Shown here: positions 23,201 through 34,529 of the stretch, in pieces | Layout: every line of letters starts with the position of its first letter | Position numbering within the stretch: position 1 is the first letter of the stretch | DNA from: Macrotis lagotis | Taxonomy: Eukaryota; Chordata; Mammalia; Peramelemorphia; Peramelidae | DNA: 64,000 nucleotides | Assembly: GCF_037893015.1 (NCBI RefSeq) | Contig: NC_133658.1 | Location: 18,906,583-18,970,582, forward strand | Direction of reading: 5' to 3' | Made by a program: the position numbers and the translations under genes | Notes under the pieces: generated by a model | Database searches by the model: none | Told to the model about the DNA's origin: nothing | Seen by the model: the letters and a program-made list of their open reading frames with translations, nothing else

Positions 23201-23434
23201 AACATTTGTCTTTGCTGCAAGAAGATCAGAGATAAAGCATTATCTATTTTATTTATCATCAACTTTGGGGCCCAAATTGATGCTCAATCATGGGAAAATC
23301 GTTGGAAAATGGGACTAGTTTACTCTGTGTCCTCAGACAATTCATTTAATCCCTCTGAATCACAATTTCCTGATGGAAAACATAAAATTAGAAGCTTCAT
23401 TGACCACTGAAGAACTGAGCAGGACCTTACAAAT

Positions 23435-23605
23435 GGTCTGGTCTAGTCTTCTCATTTTACAGATAAAGGAACTGAAACCCAGAGGTGGAGTGAGTTGACT
23501 GAGGTCATACAGGTAGTGACAAAATTGCAGTTTGGGTGAACCCAAATCCGATGATTCTGAATCTGTTTTGCTTTCTCTAGCATGATTATTCTGCATTTCT
23601 CCTTG
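23435..23605 (-). repeat. MIR fragment
   Basis: CTCATTTTACAGATAAAGGA, GTTGACTGAGGTCATACAGG and CCAAATCCGATGATTCTGAA. Confidence 0.55.
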
Positions 23606-23744
23606 ACAATGACCTGTACTCACTCCTTCCTTCAATTAGATTAGAAAACCTTATAGAACAAGACCTATGCTGCTTTAATCTTTGTGTCTCCTATGCCAAT
23701 CATTGACTATTGTTCTTGGGAATATCATGTCAAGAACTCTAGAT

Positions 23745-24505
23745 TTGGAGTTTCCTTCCTTTCTTTCTCCCTCCTTCCCTTCTTTCCTCCCTTCTTTCCT
23801 TCCTCTTTTCCTTGATTTTTGTGATTATGAACCAGAAAATCTGGAAATTAGAAAAACAAAAACTCTAACCCAATTTTCCTTTCTTATTTTCATTTTCTTA
23901 CATTTTTTTCTCTATTACTTCCTTTCTCCCTCTCTTCTTCCCTCCCCCTTTCCCTTCCTTCCTTCTTCCCTTCCTCTCATCCTTTTTTAAATGATTATGG
24001 ACCAGAAAAGCTGGAAATAAGAGAGCAAAAACTCTAACCAAATTTTCCTATCTTCTTTTCTTTTTCTTACATTTCTTTCCCCATTCACTCCCTTCCTCCC
24101 TCTCTTTTTTTTTCTTTTTTTCTTTCCTTCCTCTCTTTCTCCCTTTCTTATTTTTAGGGGTTTTTTTTGCAAGGCAAATGGAGTTAAGTGACTTGCCCAA
24201 GGCCACACAGCTAGGTAATTATTAGGTGTCTGAGACCGGATTTGAACCCAGGTACTCCTGACTCCAGGGCCGGTGCTTTATCCACTGAGCCACCTAGCCT
24301 CCCTCCCTTTTTTATTTTGTTGTGATCATAAATCAGAAAAGATGGAAATAGGAGAAACAAAAACTCTCACCCAATTTTCCTTCCTTTCTTCTTTTCTTTT
24401 TCTTACATTTCTTGCTCCCTGCCTTCATCCCTCTCTCTCTCCCTCCCCTTTCCCTCCTTTCTTTCCTTCTTTCCTCCCTTGCTTATTTATGTGATTATAA
24501 AATGA
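23745..24505 (+). repeat. Tandem repeat of about 170 bp, three units plus a partial fourth
   Basis: Each unit has GATTATG-A-CCAGAAAA, an AAACAAAAACTCTAACCCAA block, TTTTCTTACATTTCTT and a long CCTT/CTTT tract. Unit anchors are at about 23822, 23992, 24323 and 24492. After removing the SINE at 24150-24303 the spacing is about 170 to 180 bases throughout. Confidence 0.82.
24150..24303 (-). repeat. Young marsupial tRNA-SINE in a tandem repeat
   Basis: AGTGACTTGCCCAAGGCCAC, GGATTTGAACCCAGGTACTC and GAGCCACCTAGCC. It sits between units 2 and 3. Confidence 0.92.
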
Positions 24506-24699
24506 TTCTTGGAATACATTATATGTCTTCACTCTATCCAATCTTCTTCAATAAAATTCTTAAGATATAATATCTATAGTAAGGCAGCAAGATCAAAAGG
24601 GATGTACTTAAAAAATAAAATCAATTCACAAAACCACCATCAGTCTATTATTGCTCCTGTTAGCTTAAAGCTCCACCAACTTTGATCTAAATTTTACAC

Positions 24700-24975
24700 A
24701 CACCTTGGAATCAGGAGTTCAAATCCAGACTCAGACACTTGACACTTACCAGTTATACAATCTTGAACCAGTCACTTAACCCTGATTGCCTCATATCTAG
24801 GATCATCTCCAGTCATCCTGATTCATATCTGACCATTGAACCCAGATGACTCTGGAGGAAGAAGTGAGTATGGTGACTTAGCACAGCACCCCCACACTCA
24901 AATCCCATTCATTTACTTGTCATGGTTTCACCTCCCTTGGTATCATGGTCTTCTTTGTGAATAGAGAACAAACAT
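24700..24975 (+). repeat. Marsupial long SINE
   Basis: GGAATCAGGAGTTCAAATCC, then GATCATCTCCAGTCATCCTG, GACTCTGGAGGAAGAAGTGA and ATCATGGTCTTCTTTGTGAA. Its 5' head is truncated. Confidence 0.75.
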
Positions 24976-24976
24976 C

Positions 24977-25043
24977 ATATATATATGTATATATATATAT
25001 ACAAAACCATATATAAATGTATATATATAAAACCATATATAAA

Positions 25044-25103
<60 letters not shown>
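24977..25103. repeat. (TA)n microsatellite
   Basis: TATATA with repeated AAAACCATATATA spacers, located at the 3' end of the preceding SINE and probably grown from its tail. Confidence 0.92.
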
Positions 25104-25106
<3 letters not shown>

Positions 25107-25715
25107 CATAGTTCCAACTTCGTGGAAATTTTAACTTCTATTTCACAGATTAAGACTTTGAACCTGTTTCTATGCTATTGTTGATAATGTCTTACTAAAA
25201 TGTCTGTTAATGAATTAAGAGATCCCTTTAATATTTTCTTGGGTATATATTGATAATGTTCAATTAGAGATTGGCTTCTTTGCCAAAGAGAAGAAAAGAA
25301 TAAGGAATGATAAGGAATCCACAAGAAAATACATTTTCTAGTTAAAGCAAAAACCACAAAATGAAATGAAGTGTTGCTTTGTGCTTGTAGGCAGAAACAG
25401 GTGATAAATCTCAGTCTTTTAGTAAACAATGCAGTTATTTTCTTGTATTAAGCAAAACCAAGATCAAATATTTTAACTGTTTAAATATTTGTGACTTGGA
25501 CTGTCATTACAGACTCTTAGAAGTTGTTTTTAAGCAGAGGATATTTTAAAGGGGTTTTCATTTATCTTCCCTTTTCCGAATATTGTACATTGACATACAT
25601 ATAAACATGTATTTTATGCATATCTAACTATATATTAAATATATATATATATATATATATGTACACACACACACTTTTGCATTTCTAGTTTGTGAGGTAT
25701 AAGTCATGGGAGGGA
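25104..25715. other. No gene; AT-rich unassigned sequence
   Basis: Contains (TA)n/(CA)n at 25635-25675. The open frame at 25175-25429 is unsupported. Confidence 0.4.
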
Positions 25716-25724
25716 CAAGAGAGG

Positions 25725-25905
25725 CCATCTACCAAAGTAGAGAAGGAAGAACTGTGACTTTACAATCAGAAAAATCAGGTTCAAATTCCATCTCCGTTGC
25801 TTATTCCCTGGGAACATTGGTCTTATTATATAACATCTGAGTTAATGTTTCCTCTTTTCTAACAATAGTTGTAACAATAGAATGATCTCTGAGGTTCCTT
25901 TTTGA
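25725..25905 (+). repeat. Old MIR/CORE-SINE
   Basis: AATCAGGTTCAAATTCCATC, then ATCTGAGTTAATGTTTCCTC and AATGATCTCTGAGGTTCC. Confidence 0.45.
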
Positions 25906-26212
25906 TTCCAGATTTACCTCTCCTCCCTAAAACCCAGATCCTACTCAAAACTTCCAGCCTCATTGGAATGTCAATTTGAGATGTTCCAAGGCAGCCAACA
26001 ATGTTTGTACAACTCAGGATACCCTTTCTAATGTTAAGCCAGAATGTACCTTCTTTCTATATATGACATATATGCAAAATAAGTTAAATTTCTCTTCTAC
26101 ATGTCATTTATACTAACTCTGTCTTTCTTTGCTCTTCATCCTGAACCACATCTCTACTCCAGTCTAAAAATGTTTAAATTGAACATTTCTGTTATCATCC
26201 AAGATTTTGTGA

Positions 26213-26442
26213 GCCAGCTGTTGTTTTGGAATGAAACAATGAAATCAGGGTGAAATTGGGATATGGGACAGGATTATAGAGAGGGGAATATTGTCAAAAG
26301 TTTGGTCAGTTATGTGCATTATATATTATATTTGTGGGAACTGGAGAGGTCCCAATGTATACTAGAAGACAAACCAGGTCAGTGAGAAAGTGAAAGAAGC
26401 TTTCTCCAAGCTTCTCAATTAATTTATCAATGAATGAATATT
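26213..26442 (+). repeat. LINE 3' end, plus copy
   Basis: AGCCAGCTGTTGTTTTGGAA through CATTATATATTATATTTGTG and ACCAGGTCAGTGAGAAAGTG to TGAATGAATATTTATTTAAT. It aligns closely with the reverse complement of 29058-29300. The family is not named here. Confidence 0.65.
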
Positions 26443-27090
26443 TATTTAATTTTTCCTATATGGCAGACACTGCGATAACCTCTGGAGATACAAAGAAAGG
26501 AAAAAATGGTCCCTGCCCACAAGGAGCTTTCATTTGAGAGGGTATAGAAAACATATGAATTATTATGTACCCACAAGTCACATACAGCCTTGACATCAGT
26601 TGATCATAGGAAGGAAAGCACAGTATCTGAACAGACTTTGAAAACTCAATTTCAGTAGATGGTGTTAGAGGTGAGCCCCAAATGAATCTAGATAGGTTAA
26701 GGTCTAGGCATTCAGAGGGAGGGTGCGCCAGAATTATAGGATAGCCATTGAAAAGCGCTGTAACAGAAAAATCTGCTACTGAGTCAACAACATACATTGG
26801 GCAGCTACTCCTTAGATAACTTTATTTGTTATCTCCTCTGAAATCCTTTCTTTGAAAAGCTCCCCAGTTCACTGATCTCCTGGCTTATTAGTCCTTTCTT
26901 TAATTCTTGCTGACTCTCAGACAAGCAACATGATACCCTACCCCCACCCCCACCATCCAGTTCTCAGTTGTAAAATGTTTCATTATAATCATTGTCCAAG
27001 GCCAGGGACGAAAAATAAGACACAACAATGGTAAATTTGGTCACCTCATGCCTTGTCTTTTCACAAAATTCCATCCTTGTATCTCAGGGC
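26443..27090. other. No gene; L2-like patch then unassigned
   Basis: 26460-26560 (ATGGCAGACACTGCGATAAC, CCTGCCCACAAGGAGCTTTC) resembles reversed L2 3' end. The 113-codon minus frame at 26456-26797 overlaps it and has no domain. Confidence 0.4.
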
Positions 27091-27094
27091 AGTC

Positions 27095-27190
27095 TGTTTC
27101 CAATGTCTCACTGACTTGGTTTCTCCTCTTGTATATCTTGGGACCCCTTCCACTACCACAGATATAATATAAAATGCACACATTTGCTAC
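27095..27190 (-). repeat. LINE 3' end, short minus copy
   Basis: TCTCACTGACTTGGTTTCTC, then TATCTTGGGACCCCTTCCAC and ACCACAGATATAATATAAAA match the 29118-29205 segment of the same LINE family. Confidence 0.55.
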
Positions 27191-27474
27191 ATTTAAAACT
27201 CACAGCCTACCAGAGAGAATTGCACATGATGCATACTTAATAAATGTTCATTATTAGGTTGAGATTATATCAAACTGTGTTTTTTTTTTCTGGACATGAT
27301 ACAGTTTGTCAATTATTATTAGATTACTTAACTCAACCTATGATTTCATTGGGTTAGAAAATTACCTTTACTAATGTATAAAAACTTAAAAAAATTCATT
27401 CATTCATTGGAAACATCTATAAGTTACAGTCTTGGAGAATAGTCTGGAGTTATGGGAGGTTAAATGATTTGCCC

Positions 27475-27680
27475 AGCCCAGAGAGCAGCAAGGGGTAGGA
27501 AAAAATATTGGACCTGGGGTACCTGAGTTCAAATCTAGTCCTAAATACACAGCTATCTATGTGATCTGGGCAAGGCATTTAATAATTGTCTGCCATACCT
27601 TTCTCATCAGGAAAATGGTGATGATGCTATGAGGTTAAAATGAAATGAAATTTGTGAAACATTTATCAAAATTGTAAATG
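27475..27680 (+). repeat. MIR/CORE-SINE
   Basis: GGTACCTGAGTTCAAATCTA, GTGATCTGGGCAAGGCATTT and TGATGCTATGAGGTTAAAAT. Confidence 0.55.
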
Positions 27681-28690
27681 TAAATGTAATGTAAGTGTAA
27701 AAAATGTAAATCCTAATTATGTTATTTTTGGTGTTCGGGTGGTGATGATGATGATGTTTGTCAGTATTGGAGATTGTCCCAACTCTGAGGTTGACTTTAT
27801 CCCCTGCATCTTCCTAAGTCTCAGGTTGCTAATGGGTGTTGGCAAAGGAACTGAACCTGTGATTTAGATGATTTAGGGAAATCAAGGAAAGAGGGAACTC
27901 CTCTATCAATGCAGATTATCCCTTTCACCTTCTAGTCTTGGAGAGTTACCTACAGACCGTAGAGAGGTTAAAATTGCCCATGATCACTTGATCAGTACAT
28001 GTCAATGGCAAGACTTGAACCAGGTTTTTGAGTTTGAAGTCAGTTCTTTTTCCATATAACTTTTCTGTGTCCATATCCTTCTTTCAATATTGCATATAGA
28101 AAGGAATTCAATAGCCCATGGTGGGCACTGAATCTTTTAGGAACAGTATAATATTTCTATGAACAATTTGCTACTGATCAAATCATATTGAAATGAACAT
28201 TAAGAACAACTTTAAGGTGGAAAAGGAATTAAAAGGTAGTATGTAGCCATAATGATGGAGATGGAGTAGAGCAAGGGGAATACTTGTAGGCTGATCAAAG
28301 ACCTGTGAGATTTATGTCTTTTGGCACCAACATTGTTATATTCTTAGGTCATGAAAAGGCAGACATGGAGGAGGGGCAAACTGTCCAACTCCGGCTACTT
28401 TTTCCTGGACTCTAACAATGCCTCTGAACACAGACAACATTGGGAGTTTAAATTTACCTTTAGTTTTAAGAATTTTTGAGGGGAAAATTATATTTCTCTT
28501 GATTAGTCTTTTTGAATTGGGATAGGAAGAAAGATCCTTTCCCTTAAAAATGTTGGCTGTCTTCTAGTAATGTTGAATGGATTGGAACATTATGAAAAAA
28601 TTCCAGAAGAAATTCTTCTGTATGTCAAATCTTTTGATAATTCTTTCAATTGAATTAAATTTGCTTTTACTTAATGCCTACTGTGTACTT
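27681..28690. other. No gene; one MIR-like patch
   Basis: 27960-28070 (AAATTGCCCATGATCACTTG, ACTTGAACCAGGTTTTTGAG) is a faint minus-strand MIR match. The rest is unassigned. Confidence 0.4.
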
Positions 28691-29057
28691 CTCCTTGGGC
28701 TCAGTCTCTGTTTGTTTGACTGGTTCTTGTCTTTTGTTATTGAAGAAGACCAAAATGGCATCACTATGTTTGAAAGAAATTACAGTGTGTCTGACTGTGG
28801 TTGATAAGAGCAATATGAACTTGGAATGCTCTACCCCAGGTTGGGCACAAATAGTCCATGTGAACACCTAGGATGGGTTCTCTAGACTTGAGGATAGCAT
28901 GATTCTTTGAGCTACTTCCATTCTGCCTTCCTCATGGAATGCACCACCCTCAATGATGACAGCCCACCACACTAAGAAGACAACCTTGATTTCCTCGATT
29001 CTTTCCAAAACAATAGCTGGCCCTCAGCTCAGTTCACAAGTGTCCCCCATGCCAAAC
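28690..29057 (-). repeat. Old LINE fragment, minus strand
   Basis: Ends with AATAGCTGGCCCTCAGCTCA, a block repeated almost exactly at 29288-29307. Both are remnants of the same LINE family, here an older copy with only scraps of coding sequence. Confidence 0.5.
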
Positions 29058-29770
29058 AATTCAATAAATATTTGTTCATGGATAGATTAATTGAGAAAGT
29101 TGGAGAAAGCTTCTTTCACTTTCTCACTGACCTGGTTTCTCTTCTAGTATACCTTGGGACATTTCCAGCTACCACAAATATAATATATAATGCATATCTT
29201 TGGTCAACTTCTTGACACTATTCCACTCTCTATAATCATGTCCCACCTCCCAATTTCACCCTCAATTCATTGTTTCACTCCAAAACAATAGCTGGCCCCC
29301 AGCTCAGTCCACCAGTGTCTTCCATGCTGCACAATCAATTCCAGGTTCTTAAGAGAGATCTTCAAGGTGTCCCAGGATTGCTTCTTCTGACCCCCTCCCC
29401 TTTTGAATGCTTGCCTTGGGTGTAGTTCTGTATAAAATTGCCTTCTTTGGCAAGCATCCATCTGGCATTCTAACAACGTGTCCAGCCCATCATAGTTATA
29501 CTCTCTCTAGTAATGTTGGAATGTTAGGCAATTTAGCTCGAGAAAGGACCTCAGTGTCTAGTAACTTCTCCTGCCAGGTGATCTTCACAGTCTTCCTAAG
29601 ACAATTTACATGGAAGCAATTCAGTCTCCTAACATGGTGTTAGTGGACTGTCCAGGTTCCCCAGGCAGAGAGTAATGAGGTCAGCACAATGGCACTGTAG
29701 ACCTTCAATTTGGTAGTCAGTCTAATAACTCTTCTCTCCAACACTAATAGGAATAAGAAGCTTTTCCTGA
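29058..29770 (-). pseudogene. Dead LINE: reverse-transcriptase C-terminus and 3' UTR
   Basis: Read on the minus strand, 29476-29267 gives MLECQMDACQRRQFYTELHP, a KRGGGQKKQSWDTLK segment and SLKNLELI. These resemble the C-terminal R-x-P...LLYGEL...G-Q..R-W-D-T-L-K-x-S-L pattern of L2/CR1/RTE-type LINE ORF2 proteins. A 3' UTR matching 26213-26442 follows to about 29058. The domain is incomplete and the upstream frame is broken. The exact clade is uncertain. Confidence 0.55.
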
Positions 29771-29879
29771 CCTCCCAGCTGCTGGTGCCCTGCCTCCTCT
29801 GTGACCCTGGGTGTGTTCTATATTTATTCCAAATATACTTGTGGATATATGTATCTCCCTTATCAAAACAATCAAAGAT

Positions 29880-30000
29880 TTAATCTATAAGCATTTTTCA
29901 GTTGCCTACTAAGAATCAGCCACTGGGCTAAATATTGGGAATACAGAAAGAAAGCAAAAATGGTTCTGGTCCTAAATAAGCTTCCCTTCTTATGAGAACA
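29880..30000 (-). repeat. L2 3'-end fragment
   Basis: TTGCCTACTAAGAATCAGCC, CTGGGCTAAATATTGGGAAT and CCTAAATAAGCTTCCCTTCT. Confidence 0.55.
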
Positions 30001-30053
30001 GCATACATAGCTGCATGCAAGATACCCAGAGAGTAATTAGAAGGTAGCCTGTG

Positions 30054-30190
30054 GTGCAGTGGATAAAGCACCGGCCCTGGAGTCAGGAGTGCCTGGGTTC
30101 AAATCCGGTCTCAGACATTTAATAATTACCTAGCTGTGTGGCCTTGGGCAAGCCACTTAACCCCATTTGCTTTGCAAAAACCTAAAAAAA
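30054..30190 (+). repeat. Young marsupial tRNA-SINE, slightly 5' truncated
   Basis: Starts within the head (GTGCAGTGGATAAAGCACCG) and ends GCAAAAACCTAAAAAA. Perfect 15-bp duplication AGAAGGTAGCCTGTG at 30039-30053 and 30191-30205. Confidence 0.95.
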
Positions 30191-30205
30191 AGAAGGTAGC
30201 CTGTG

Positions 30206-31353
30206 AAAGGAAATCTCTAGCAGTTGGGGGAAGAGAGAAGGCCACTAAAAGCCTTTGTTAGTGGGCAGCATCTGAGCTGAATCTTTAATGAATTGGGTAT
30301 TTTAAGAGTTGGTGGTGAGAAGGGAGAGAATTGCCGATATGATGCAGAGCTAGTGTAAAGGGATGGAATAGAAATGATCTGAGGGAAAAGGCCTTCTATT
30401 TTTGTCATTTCTTCAGTGCCTAGCTCCGTCTGACACAGTGAATAATTAGCACATTCTTGTTCCTTATTTTACTAATAATTATAAAGGGAAATAGCAACAA
30501 AGTTTTAAAAAAAATCAGTCCCTGCCTTCAGATGACTTACAATCCCTTGAAGGTATAAGACAAGAATAAATGTACAGAAATCAAGATAATTAGAGGAGAG
30601 AGGAAGTGGGAACCTTTAGTGGAATCAGGGAATGCACCTATATAATCCTTGAAGATGTGGATTCTAACATCTGAAAGGGAGGACATTCTCAATGAAGAAA
30701 TGGTGGAGTTGGAGGTCTACTTCTGTATAAGCAAAAAGGTGGGACAATCAGTACAGAGGACAGGGAAACTATCACTAAGTCAGTTTGGCTGGAACACTGG
30801 GCACATGAAGGGGAATAATAAAAAATGGGACAGGGAAAGATAATTTGGGGGGCTGAGTCTATACTGATGGTATGACATGAAAAATGACGATTGATTTTTC
30901 CAGTTAGAAGTAATTGGAGTTTTGGCAGCTTTAGTTTGGAAATGTGCCCGAGTTCATTAATATCTTTGTTTTGTGATACAAGTGCACTTTTTATGCTATA
31001 ACTCTCCTTTCTACTTCCTCAGGAGAATTGTCAGCTTGGACATCTCTTTGGGGAAGTTAGTATGGCATAGAGGGGGTAGCCATGACCTGGGAGAATCCAA
31101 GAGGAGATCTTGATTCTTTGTGAGTCTGCCCTTGCCTTGCAGTGAAATCGTTCAATAGTTTGCTTCAAAGATCCATGGAATCTAGGATTTGGAAGGAAAC
31201 CCAGATCGACATAGCTGGAATGTTTTATAAGACTTGGTAACTGATCATCTAGTCTCCATTTGAATATATGCATAACTATTTGTTGTGTTCCCAGTTGTTC
31301 AGAAATAACTTTTGTCAATCAATCATAGGGTATGAGAATTGAAAGGGATCTCA
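30206..31353. other. No gene; weak L2-like patch
   Basis: 30500-30560 (TCAGTCCCTGCCTTCAGATG, ACTTACAATCCC) resembles reversed L2. Other open frames are unsupported. Confidence 0.4.
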
Positions 31354-31368
31354 AGAATGATCTCATTC

Positions 31369-32249
31369 TATTAGAGAAAGGCAAATTAAAGCTTCTCTGA
31401 GGTGCCACCTCACACCTCTCAGACTGGCCAATATGACCAGAAAGGATAATGATCATTGTTGGAAGGGTTGTGGGAAATCTTGGACACTATTACATTGTTG
31501 GTGGAGCTGGGAACTCATCCAACCTTTTTGGAGAGCAATTTGGAACTAAACTATGCCCAAAGGGCAATGAAAATGTTCATGCCCTTTGATCCAGCAATAC
31601 CACTACTGGGTTTATACCCTGAAGAGATGATGAAAAGAGGGTTAAAACATCACTTGTACAAAAATATTAATAGCAGCCCTGTTTGTGGTGGCAAAGAATT
31701 GGAAATCAAGTAAATGTCCTTCAATTGGGGAATGGCATAGCAACCTGTGGTATATCTATGTCATGGAACACTATTATTCTATTAGAAACCAGGAAGGATG
31801 GGAATTCAGGGAAGCCTGGAGGGATTTGCATGAACTGATACTGAGTGAGATGAACAGAACCAGAAAAATACTGTGCATCCTAACAGCAACATGGGGGTGA
31901 TGATTAACCTTGATGGACTCGCTCATTCCATCAGTGCAACAATCAGGGACAATTTTGGGCTGTCTGCAATGGAGAATACCATCTGTATCCAGAGAAAGAA
32001 TTGTGGAGTTTGAACAAAGACCAAGGACTATTCCCTTTAATTTAGGAAAATAACTGATATCTTATTGTGCTTTGTGTTTCTTCCTTGGGAATATGATTTC
32101 TCTCTCATCAAATTCTATTTGGATAGATGTGTGCCATGGAAACAGTGTGGAGAATGACAGATTGCCTTCTGTGGGGGATGGGGAGGGAGGGAAGATTAGG
32201 GGAAAGATTGTGAAACTTAAAATAAATGAAATCTTTAAGTACAAAAAAG
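31369..32249 (+). mobile_element. 5'-truncated L1 retrotransposon
   Basis: An 881-bp insertion flanked by a perfect 15-bp duplication, AGAATGATCTCATTC (31354-31368 and 32250-32264). The left 540 bases encode the C-terminal part of L1 ORF2 in shifted frames: FDPAIPLLGLYPEEM, then KCPSIGEWHSNLWYIYVMEH. The 3' UTR and an A-rich tail follow. It cannot move on its own: it lacks ORF1, the endonuclease and the reverse transcriptase. Confidence 0.92.
31456..31903 (+). pseudogene. L1 ORF2 C-terminal remnant, frameshifted
   Basis: Two overlapping frames carry the ORF2 C-terminus. The first, 31456-31713, includes PFDPAIPLLGLYPEEMMKRG. The second, 31685-31903, includes WKSSKCPSIGEWHSNLWYIY and ELILSEMNRTRK. 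The frame changes near 31700. The active-site region of the reverse transcriptase is absent. Confidence 0.82.
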
Positions 32250-32437
32250 AGAATGATCTCATTCAATGGTAACTAGAAACAAAGATTTTAAGTCACTTTT
32301 TTGATCAAAATTACTCCCTGTTTTCTCCTGAACAAAGCACAAAGTCCCAGTATCAAATCCCTCCATAACAGAGCAGCAGTACCCTTCCCTTTAATCTCCT
32401 TTCACACAAGATACACACAGACCCAGACACACAACAC

Positions 32438-32482
<45 letters not shown>

Positions 32483-32495
32483 GAGAGAGAAATAC
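32438..32495. repeat. (CA)n microsatellite
   Basis: ACACAC from 32448 to 32480 with AGAGAG edge. Confidence 0.92.
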
Positions 32496-32609
32496 ACACA
32501 TATCCATTGACTTTATCCTCTAGGCAAACTAGATCACTCTCTCTAATCTGCAGATATTTTATATTCACAATCCCTCTTGATTTCATTTCTTCATTGTTAC
32601 CTAATATTG

Positions 32610-32890
32610 GACAATTGTGTGGCTCAGTGGATGAGATTGGACATTTAGGTAACTCAGTGGATGGAGTTCTGTATCTAGAGTCAAAGGAAACTGAGTTCAA
32701 ATTTAAGCTCAGACATTTACTGGTGGTATGCCCTTGTTCAAGTCACTTCATCCTGTTTGCCTCAGTTTCCTCATCTATAAAATAACCAAGAGAAGGAAAT
32801 GACAACACTACTCTAGTAACTTTGTAAAGAAAACCCTAAATAGGGTCACAAAGATTCAGACATGACTGAACTAATTGAAGAACAAAATAA
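32610..32890 (+). repeat. Marsupial SINE with RTE-type tail
   Basis: Head ATTTAGGTAACTCAGTGGAT, core CTCAGTTTCCTCATCTATAA, and the 3' end GTCACAAAGATTCAGACATG ACTGAAC. The final GGGTC-CAAAGA-TC-GACATGACTGA motif resembles RTE/BovB LINE tails, suggesting such a LINE mobilised this SINE. Confidence 0.65.
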
Positions 32891-33940
32891 GATTGTTGTC
32901 TTTAGGGTCTCCTTGAGTTCTCTAGCTGCCTGAATTGTCTAAGAACTGGAATTAAATAATTTGAGATTTCCTTTCTAACATTTCTCACATTAAATGTGAG
33001 ACTTGGAAGGGATGTTGGAAAGCAGGCTATTAAAATAAATCAAGGAATGTCACACAGGTGAAAGGAACCTTCTTACATGGGGTATCATAGCTATGGAGAC
33101 ACTAAGAGCATAGATTAGCAGAGGCAGAGAGACCTAGAGACCATCTCGTCTTACCTCCTCATATCATGATGTTACAATTATGATTATTCTTGATCTTTGA
33201 GTAATCCAGTCTTTGAGCATAAGAATGAAACTGAGTGAGGAGAGATGGGAGTCTTCATTGAATTTCATTTTATAACCACCCCTGCATGTGAATAGTAATG
33301 GATCCCAATGGAATTGATTGAAATGGGCAAAGTTGCTAAAGGCCTTCACTAATGCAGTAGCCTGTTGACACTGAATTAATTAATACTGTGGATGTGGTCT
33401 GAATTTTTTCCCTAACTTTGAATTTTGAAATTGATCAGGTTCCAGGCTACTCTCCAAAACCCTTACCAATCAGTCTTTCATTGAACAAGTATTATTGGGT
33501 GCCCTTCATGTGCTAAGTGTTCTGCTCAATAATTTGGAAATATGCCAACATTCCTATCAGTGAGGATGCAAATTGTAGTCCATTCTTCACCCATCTGGTG
33601 GAATTCTCATCAATGCCCTTCCAAAGTTTTAAGCAACATATTCCTTATATTGAAAGGATGTCAATTTAGCCTAAAGACCTGTTTCTGGGAGCTCCTTTTT
33701 CATATGAACTGACCAGCTTACTTTATTCTTCCTAAATCATAGGTTTCTCTGGTGGGCTCCTTGATTATAGTTCTTTGCAGTTCATTTGTTGTTGCTGTCA
33801 AATTGTACTCAAATTGATACTGGAGGATAATCATAATAATTCATATAGTCTTCCAGGTTTCAAATATCACTTTTTTTGACATAACCTCATCACTCTGTGT
33901 TCATCCCTAATTCACTGATGAAGAAACTGAAATTCTAAGA
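32891..33940. other. No gene; weak L2-like patch
   Basis: 33470-33540 (CATTGAACAAGTATTATTGG, GTGCTAAGTGTTCTG) resembles reversed L2 3' end. 33880-33935 may be MIR. Confidence 0.4.
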
Positions 33941-33944
33941 AGGG

Positions 33945-34245
33945 AAGCAACTAGGTGGTACAGTGAATAGAGCACCAGGCCTGGAGTCAGGAGGACCTGA
34001 GTTCAAATATGGACTCAGACACTTGATACCAACTAGCTGTGTGACCTTGGGCAAGTCATTTGACCTTTATTGCCTCAAACCTTAGGACATCTCTAGCCAT
34101 CTTAATTCCAATTTGGTCTCTGGATTCAGGTTTCTCTAGAGGAGAAAGTGAGACTAGTAATTTAGAACACCCCCTCACTGAAATCCAATGCATCACCTTT
34201 CTGATGTCCTTTGAGAACAAAGGGCAAACATCGTCATCATGAAGA
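33945..34245 (+). repeat. Marsupial long SINE
   Basis: AGCAACTAGGTGGTACAGTG head, GTCAGGAGGACCTGAGTTCA, then the long body with TCTCTAGAGGAGAAAGTGAG, ending TTTGAGAACAAAGGGCAAAC. Confidence 0.85.
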
Positions 34246-34525
34246 AAAATGATTTGACTGAGGTTGTCAAGTTTTCAATCATGGCACTCAATTGTCATTC
34301 TTTCCTCTTCTCCACAACCCATCTCCAAGATCAAGGTCATGAACAACATGATTGAGTTAGTCCCACTTTTACTAGGGAGACAAGAAATACAGCAGGATAT
34401 TGTATGCAAAGAAATTTGCAGAATTGAAAGTTCTACAAGGCAGAGAAAAATAGTGAGCAATTCCATAAATTATGGGAAACCTCTGTGGGTTTGTTTGCTT
34501 TTTTTAGATTTACTGTTTAATCAAT
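34246..34525. other. No gene or clear repeat
   Basis: The frames at 34264-34569 and 34275-34466 lie on opposite strands and look like noise. Confidence 0.35.
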
Positions 34526-34529
34526 TGGC

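Noticed and set aside
28577-28871. Overlapping plus and minus open frames of 65 to 75 codons
   Set aside because: They overlap a decayed LINE fragment and show no conserved domain.
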